Shown: one piece after another, positions 6,319 through 9,050 of the stretch
Layout of the letters: every line of letters begins with the position of its first letter
Numbering within the stretch: the first letter of the stretch is position 1
Assembly: GCA_937930165.1 (NCBI GenBank)
Contig: CALGVL010000248.1
Span: 1 to 9,050 of the forward strand
Direction: 5' to 3'
Source: an uncultured Acetobacteraceae bacterium
Lineage (GTDB): Bacteria; Pseudomonadota; Alphaproteobacteria; Acetobacterales; Acetobacteraceae
Length of the DNA stretch: 9,050 nucleotides
Program-made: the position numbers and the translations under genes
The notes under the pieces: generated by a model
Seen by the model: the letters and a program-made list of their open reading frames with translations, nothing else
Databases searched by the model: none
Told to the model about the DNA's origin: nothing

Positions 6319-6457
6319 CCGGCCTGCTCCGCGGAACGTGATGTGGCTAAACACATACTATTTACATGCCAGGCAGGCAAGCCGGAAATCATTTCCCGAT
6401 TGGCGTGGAATTCTCGTAAGTCTTAGTATTATCAAGTTTTCACGCAGGAGGCGTCCG
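6319..6457. promoter_or_regulatory. Lower-GC divergent promoter region and ribosome site of the binding-protein gene
   Basis: GC content drops to about half here, against roughly 70% around it. On the plus strand TTGGCG (6400-6405) and TAGTAT (6424-6429, 18-base spacer) or the better TATTAT (6427-6432, 21-base spacer) are promoter candidates. AGGAGG at 6446-6451 is a near-ideal ribosome site 6 bases before GTG 6458, and it fixes that start. A minus-strand promoter for the small genes may use the AT-rich stretch around 6349-6365, but no convincing -35/-10 pair was found. Confidence 0.5.
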
Positions 6458-7477
6458 GTGCTTCGATTCTTTCTACCAATGATTGCAGGGTTCCTCGCCC
6501 TGGCTCCTGGCCTTGCCAAGGCCGGGCAGACCTTCGACACTGTCAGGTCTCGCGGGCACGTGATCTGCGGCGTGAATACCGGCGTTGCCGGCTTCTCCGC
6601 CCCCGACGCCCGCGGCACCTATCAGGGGCTGGATGCGGATTTCTGCCGCGCCATCGCCGCCGCCGTCTTCGGTGACGCGAGCAAGGTCCGCTTCATCCCC
6701 ACCACCTACCAGACCCGCTTCGTCGTCCTGCAGTCCGGCGAGGTGGATGTACTGGCGCGCAACGTGACCCAGACGCTGATGCGCGACACCTCGCTCGGCT
6801 TCAACATGGCCGGGGTCAGCTTCTATGACGGCCAGGGCTTCATGGTGCCGAAGCGGGCCAACATCGCCAGTGCCAAGCAGCTCGACGGCGCCACGGTCTG
6901 CGTCCTGCCCGGCTCGACCACCGAGCTGAACCTGGCGGACTTCGCTCGGCGGGAGAGGATCCGCATCGAACCCATCGTGCTCTCCTCGATGGACGAGATG
7001 ACCGCCGCCTACCAAGCCGGCCGCTGCGATGCCATGACCACCGATGCGTCGCAGCTTGCCGCGCTCCGCGTCTCCGCCATCCGCGACCCGGAGGCGCATG
7101 TCATCCTGCCGGAGCGTGTGAGCAAGGAGCCGCTCGGCCCCATGGTGCGCCATGGCGACGACCAGTGGCTGGACGTGGTGAGCTGGGTGCTGCGCGCCAT
7201 GATCGAGGCGGAGGAGCTTGGCATCACCCGCGCCAATGTGGATGAGATGCGCGGCAGCCAGGACCCGAACATCCAGCGCATGCTCGGCGTCACCCCGGGC
7301 TTCGGCAAGGCACTCGGGCTCGACGAGGCCTGGGCCTACAACATCATCAAGCAGGTGGGGAATTACGGGGAGGTCTTCGACCGGAACCTCGGCAAGGGTT
7401 CACCCATCGGCCTTGAGCGCGGGCTGAACGACCTCTGGACCCGCGGCGGGCTGATGTACGCCCTGCCGCTGCGCTGA
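6458..7477 (+). CDS. Amino acid ABC transporter substrate-binding protein, AapJ/BztA type
   Basis: This 339-residue periplasmic binding protein resembles AapJ/BztA, which deliver a broad range of L-amino acids to an ABC importer. The GTG start at 6458 is fixed by AGGAGG six bases upstream; an in-frame ATG at 6275 would place the signal peptide deep inside the protein. The signal peptide is residues 1-22 (hydrophobic core MIAGFLALAPGLA, likely cut after AKA). The mature protein begins with the family-typical TFDTVRSRGHVICGV, then GLDADFCRAIAAAVFGDASK (58-77), LQSGEVDVLARN (91-102) and TSLGFNMAGVSFYDGQGFMV (111-130). Cysteines at about 38 and in GRCDAMTTD are common in this subfamily. Normally aapQMP permease and ATPase genes follow; here the next gene is convergent and unrelated, so this is an orphan binding protein that may serve a transporter encoded elsewhere. 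Ligand specificity cannot be read. Confidence 0.92.
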   Translation: MLRFFLPMIAGFLALAPGLAKAGQTFDTVRSRGHVICGVNTGVAGFSAPDARGTYQGLDADFCRAIAAAVFGDASKVRFIPTTYQTRFVVLQSGEVDVLARNVTQTLMRDTSLGFNMAGVSFYDGQGFMVPKRANIASAKQLDGATVCVLPGSTTELNLADFARRERIRIEPIVLSSMDEMTAAYQAGRCDAMTTDASQLAALRVSAIRDPEAHVILPERVSKEPLGPMVRHGDDQWLDVVSWVLRAMIEAEELGITRANVDEMRGSQDPNIQRMLGVTPGFGKALGLDEAWAYNIIKQVGNYGEVFDRNLGKGSPIGLERGLNDLWTRGGLMYALPLR

Positions 7478-7486
7478 GGTCCGGCC

Positions 7487-7514
7487 GGTGCCGCCCCTGC
7501 CTGAGGGCGGCACC
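7487..7514. terminator. Bidirectional hairpin between convergent genes
   Basis: A perfect 10-bp stem, GGTGCCGCCC (7487-7496) and GGGCGGCACC (7505-7514), has an 8-base loop. It lies 9 bases after the binding-protein stop and 2 bases from the opposing dehydrogenase stop (7517-7519). There is no T-run on either side, but it is the only structure in the 39-base gap and is placed to end both transcripts. Confidence 0.6.
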
Positions 7515-7516
7515 CC

Positions 7517-8185
7517 TCAGAATTTCTCCACCCAGGGCCGCAGCTCGATCTCCCAGGCCCAGGCGCTGCGCGGCTGGCGGATCAGGTGCAGATAGGTCTC
7601 CGCGATCGCATCGGGGTCGAGCAGCGAATCCCTTCCCGCATCCGGCCGCCGTGCGGAGCGGATGCCGCCATCGATCACCACATGCGCCACATGCACGCCC
7701 TGCGGATGCAGTTCGCGCGCCAGGGACTGCGCCAAGCCACGCAGGGCGAATTTACCCATGGCGAAGGGCGCGCTCTGCGGATAGCCCTTCACGCCGGCGC
7801 TGGCCCCGGTCAGCAGGATCGTGCCGTGCCCCGCCTTCAGCATCCGCCGCGCCGCCTGCTGTGCCGTGAGGAAGGCGCCGAAGGCAGTGACCTGCAGGCT
7901 GCGCTGGACCTCCGCAGGGTCGAGATCGGTGACCGGCCCGCGCACCCGGTAGCTCGGGTTGTAGACCACCACCTCCGCATCCCCTGCCCTCTCGAACAGC
8001 GCCGCCACCTGCGCCGCATCCGTGGCGTCGCAGGCATGGGCGACGGCGCCCGTCCCGGCGCAGAGGCCGGCGAGCTTCGCGGTATCGCGGGCGGCCAGGG
8101 CCACGGCATAGCCCTCCCGCGCCAGCAGCCGCGCGAGGGAGGCCGAGAGCCCCTCCCCCGCACCGATGATCAGGGCCTTCGGCAT
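7517..8185 (-). CDS. Short-chain dehydrogenase/reductase family protein with Phe for the catalytic Tyr
   Basis: This 222-residue single-domain Rossmann protein belongs to the SDR superfamily. The N-terminal nucleotide-binding loop is GAGEGLSASLA at 8-18, a variant of TGxxxGxG. The usual NNAG is replaced by YNPSY at 75-79. The active-site region reads TGASAGVKGYPQSAPFAMGK at 126-145, so the YxxxK pair is Phe141...Lys145; the codon is TTC, not a near-miss TAC read. RGLAQSLARELHPQG and HVAHVVIDGGI follow as in many SDRs. Loss of the tyrosine hydroxyl argues against ordinary ketoreductase chemistry, although I recall an SDR branch with F at this place, so the change may be a family trait. The start is secure: AGGAGGT lies 5 bases before the ATG at 8185. 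The substrate is unknown. It lies 106 bases downstream of the cyclase-family gene on the same strand. Confidence 0.88.
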   Translation of the reverse strand: MPKALIIGAGEGLSASLARLLAREGYAVALAARDTAKLAGLCAGTGAVAHACDATDAAQVAALFERAGDAEVVVYNPSYRVRGPVTDLDPAEVQRSLQVTAFGAFLTAQQAARRMLKAGHGTILLTGASAGVKGYPQSAPFAMGKFALRGLAQSLARELHPQGVHVAHVVIDGGIRSARRPDAGRDSLLDPDAIAETYLHLIRQPRSAWAWEIELRPWVEKF

Positions 8186-8190
8186 GGTCC

Positions 8191-8197
8191 ACCTCCT
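8191..8197 (-). promoter_or_regulatory. Ribosome binding site of the SDR gene
   Basis: On the minus strand this reads AGGAGGT, a nearly perfect Shine-Dalgarno sequence 5 bases before the ATG at 8185. It settles the start and implies strong translation independent of the upstream gene. Confidence 0.75.
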
Positions 8198-8291
8198 GGG
8201 CCGAGCCTAGCACCGTCCCGCCCATGGCAGGGCCAGGACCGATGGGGCATGGCGCTCCCGGCCGAGCCTCCTCTCCGCGGCAGGGGCGCGG

Positions 8292-9050
8292 CTATTCGTC
8301 GATGATCGCCACGGCGCGGGTCCAGCCGGCGGAGCCGCGATGCACCTTCACCGGGAAGCAGACCACCTGGAAGCCATCAGGCGGCAGCAGCTCCAGGTTG
8401 TGCAGCTTCTCCAGGTGGCAATAGCCGATCTCCCGCCCGGCGCGGTGGCCCTCCCAGATCAGCTCGGGCGAGCCACCCTCGGCGATGCGCCGTTTCGTGA
8501 AGCTGAAGGGGGCGTCCCAGGACCAGCCATCGGTGCCGACCACGCGAATGCCGCGCTCCAGCAGCCAGAGGGTTGCCGCCTTGCCCATGCCGCAGCCGGA
8601 ATCGACATAGTCGTCCTCGCCATAGCGGCTGCCGGCGCGGGTATTCACCACCACGATCTCCAGCGGCTTCAGCTCATGGCCGATGCGCTTCAGCTCCGCC
8701 TCCACATCGGCGGGCTGCACCACATAGCCGTCCTCGAAATGCCGGAAGTCGAGCTTCACCCCGGGCTGGTAGCACCATTCCAGCGGTATCTCGTCGATCC
8801 GCCAGGAGGGCTCTCCCCCCGGCTTCAGCCGCTCGTTCATGCGGGAGAAGTAGTGGTAGGGCGCATCCAGATGCGTGCCGTTATGGGTGCTGATCTGCAC
8901 CCGCTCCACCGCCGCATACTCGCCCTCGGGCAGCGCCTCCACCGGCACCCCCATGTATTCCGCCATGCGCGGCGCGGTCTGGTGGTGGTCCAGGTATTCG
9001 ATCTGCGGCAGGCTGCCCGGCGGGTCGCTGGCGATCCCGGCCTTGAGCGG
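8292..9050 (-). CDS. Cyclase family protein (HxGTHxDxPxH metal-dependent hydrolase), 5' end outside window
   Basis: The visible 252 residues belong to the cyclase family (Pfam PF04199), metal-dependent hydrolases that include kynurenine formamidase and isatin hydrolase. The signature HNGTHLDAPYH supplies the metal-binding His/Asp residues. Further family marks are a polar strand VVVNTRAGSRYG, VDSGCGMGKAATLWLLERG, and GTDGWSWDAPF before the C-terminal GYCHLEKLHNLELLP and FPVKV stretches. The frame remains open to base 9050, and the upstream residues (PQIEYLDHHQ, then MAEYMGV) look like genuine protein, so the ATG at 8966 is internal and the gene continues beyond the window. The GTDGWSWD type is not the short KynB formamidase, so a role in tryptophan breakdown should not be assumed. 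The substrate is unknown. The SDR gene downstream might act on a related compound, but the 106-base gap and that gene's own ribosome site leave co-function open. Confidence 0.88.
   Translation of the reverse strand, partial: PLKAGIASDPPGSLPQIEYLDHHQTAPRMAEYMGVPVEALPEGEYAAVERVQISTHNGTHLDAPYHYFSRMNERLKPGGEPSWRIDEIPLEWCYQPGVKLDFRHFEDGYVVQPADVEAELKRIGHELKPLEIVVVNTRAGSRYGEDDYVDSGCGMGKAATLWLLERGIRVVGTDGWSWDAPFSFTKRRIAEGGSPELIWEGHRAGREIGYCHLEKLHNLELLPPDGFQVVCFPVKVHRGSAGWTRAVAIIDE

Noticed and set aside
6275..6457. N-terminal extension of the amino acid binding protein to the ATG at 6275
   Set aside because: It would add 61 residues before a normal signal peptide and cross the promoter region, and it ignores the excellent AGGAGG site in front of GTG 6458.
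8199..8269. Direct repeat GGCCGAGCCT at 8199-8208 and 8260-8269
   Set aside because: Ten bases of GC-rich sequence repeated once in a 106-base gap is expected by chance at this composition, and no element boundary or spacer pattern accompanies it.

Overview
This 9,050-base window is very GC-rich, with G or C dominating third codon positions. It looks like chromosome from an alphaproteobacterium, most likely Rhodospirillales/Acetobacteraceae (Roseomonas-like). That placement is inferred from composition, protein style and gene order (chorismate mutase-like / hisC / prephenate dehydrogenase divergent from metX-metW); no database was searched.

Layout. (1) 1-281, plus strand: the C-terminal end of a PAP2-superfamily membrane phosphatase, ending in a strong hairpin shared with the convergent next gene. 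(2) 3171-301, minus strand: a tightly packed aromatic amino acid operon in the order chorismate mutase with a reduced prephenate-dehydratase/ACT-like tail, aromatic/histidinol-phosphate aminotransferase, and prephenate/arogenate dehydrogenase. The first two genes are 5 bases apart and the last two overlap by 8 bases. Together they carry chorismate to prephenate and on to tyrosine by oxidation and transamination; the same aminotransferase can serve histidine synthesis. (3) 3322-5125, plus strand: divergent metX and metW, which acylate homoserine for methionine synthesis. Two tandem hairpins close this pair, and the first has the metW stop codon in its loop.

(4) 5126-6457 holds few genes. It contains a broken, internally deleted remnant of a ferric-reductase-like flavoprotein gene (about 5235-5733). 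Two small minus-strand genes follow (5843-6031 and 6115-6318). Their helical products resemble each other and look like tandem paralogues of unknown function. An intergenic stretch of lower GC then carries the start signals of the next gene. (5) 6458-7477, plus strand: an exported AapJ/BztA-type amino acid binding protein with no transporter genes after it, ended by a 10-bp hairpin shared with the convergent next gene. (6) 9050-7517, minus strand: a short-chain dehydrogenase whose usual catalytic tyrosine is phenylalanine, and upstream of it a cyclase-family (HxGTHxDxPxH) metal-dependent hydrolase cut by the window edge.

The points most worth a second look are the reduced P-protein-like tail on the chorismate mutase, the paired small paralogues, and the pseudogene in which both ends of one gene survive around a large deletion. 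I saw no tRNA, rRNA, CRISPR array, insertion sequence or convincing riboswitch.
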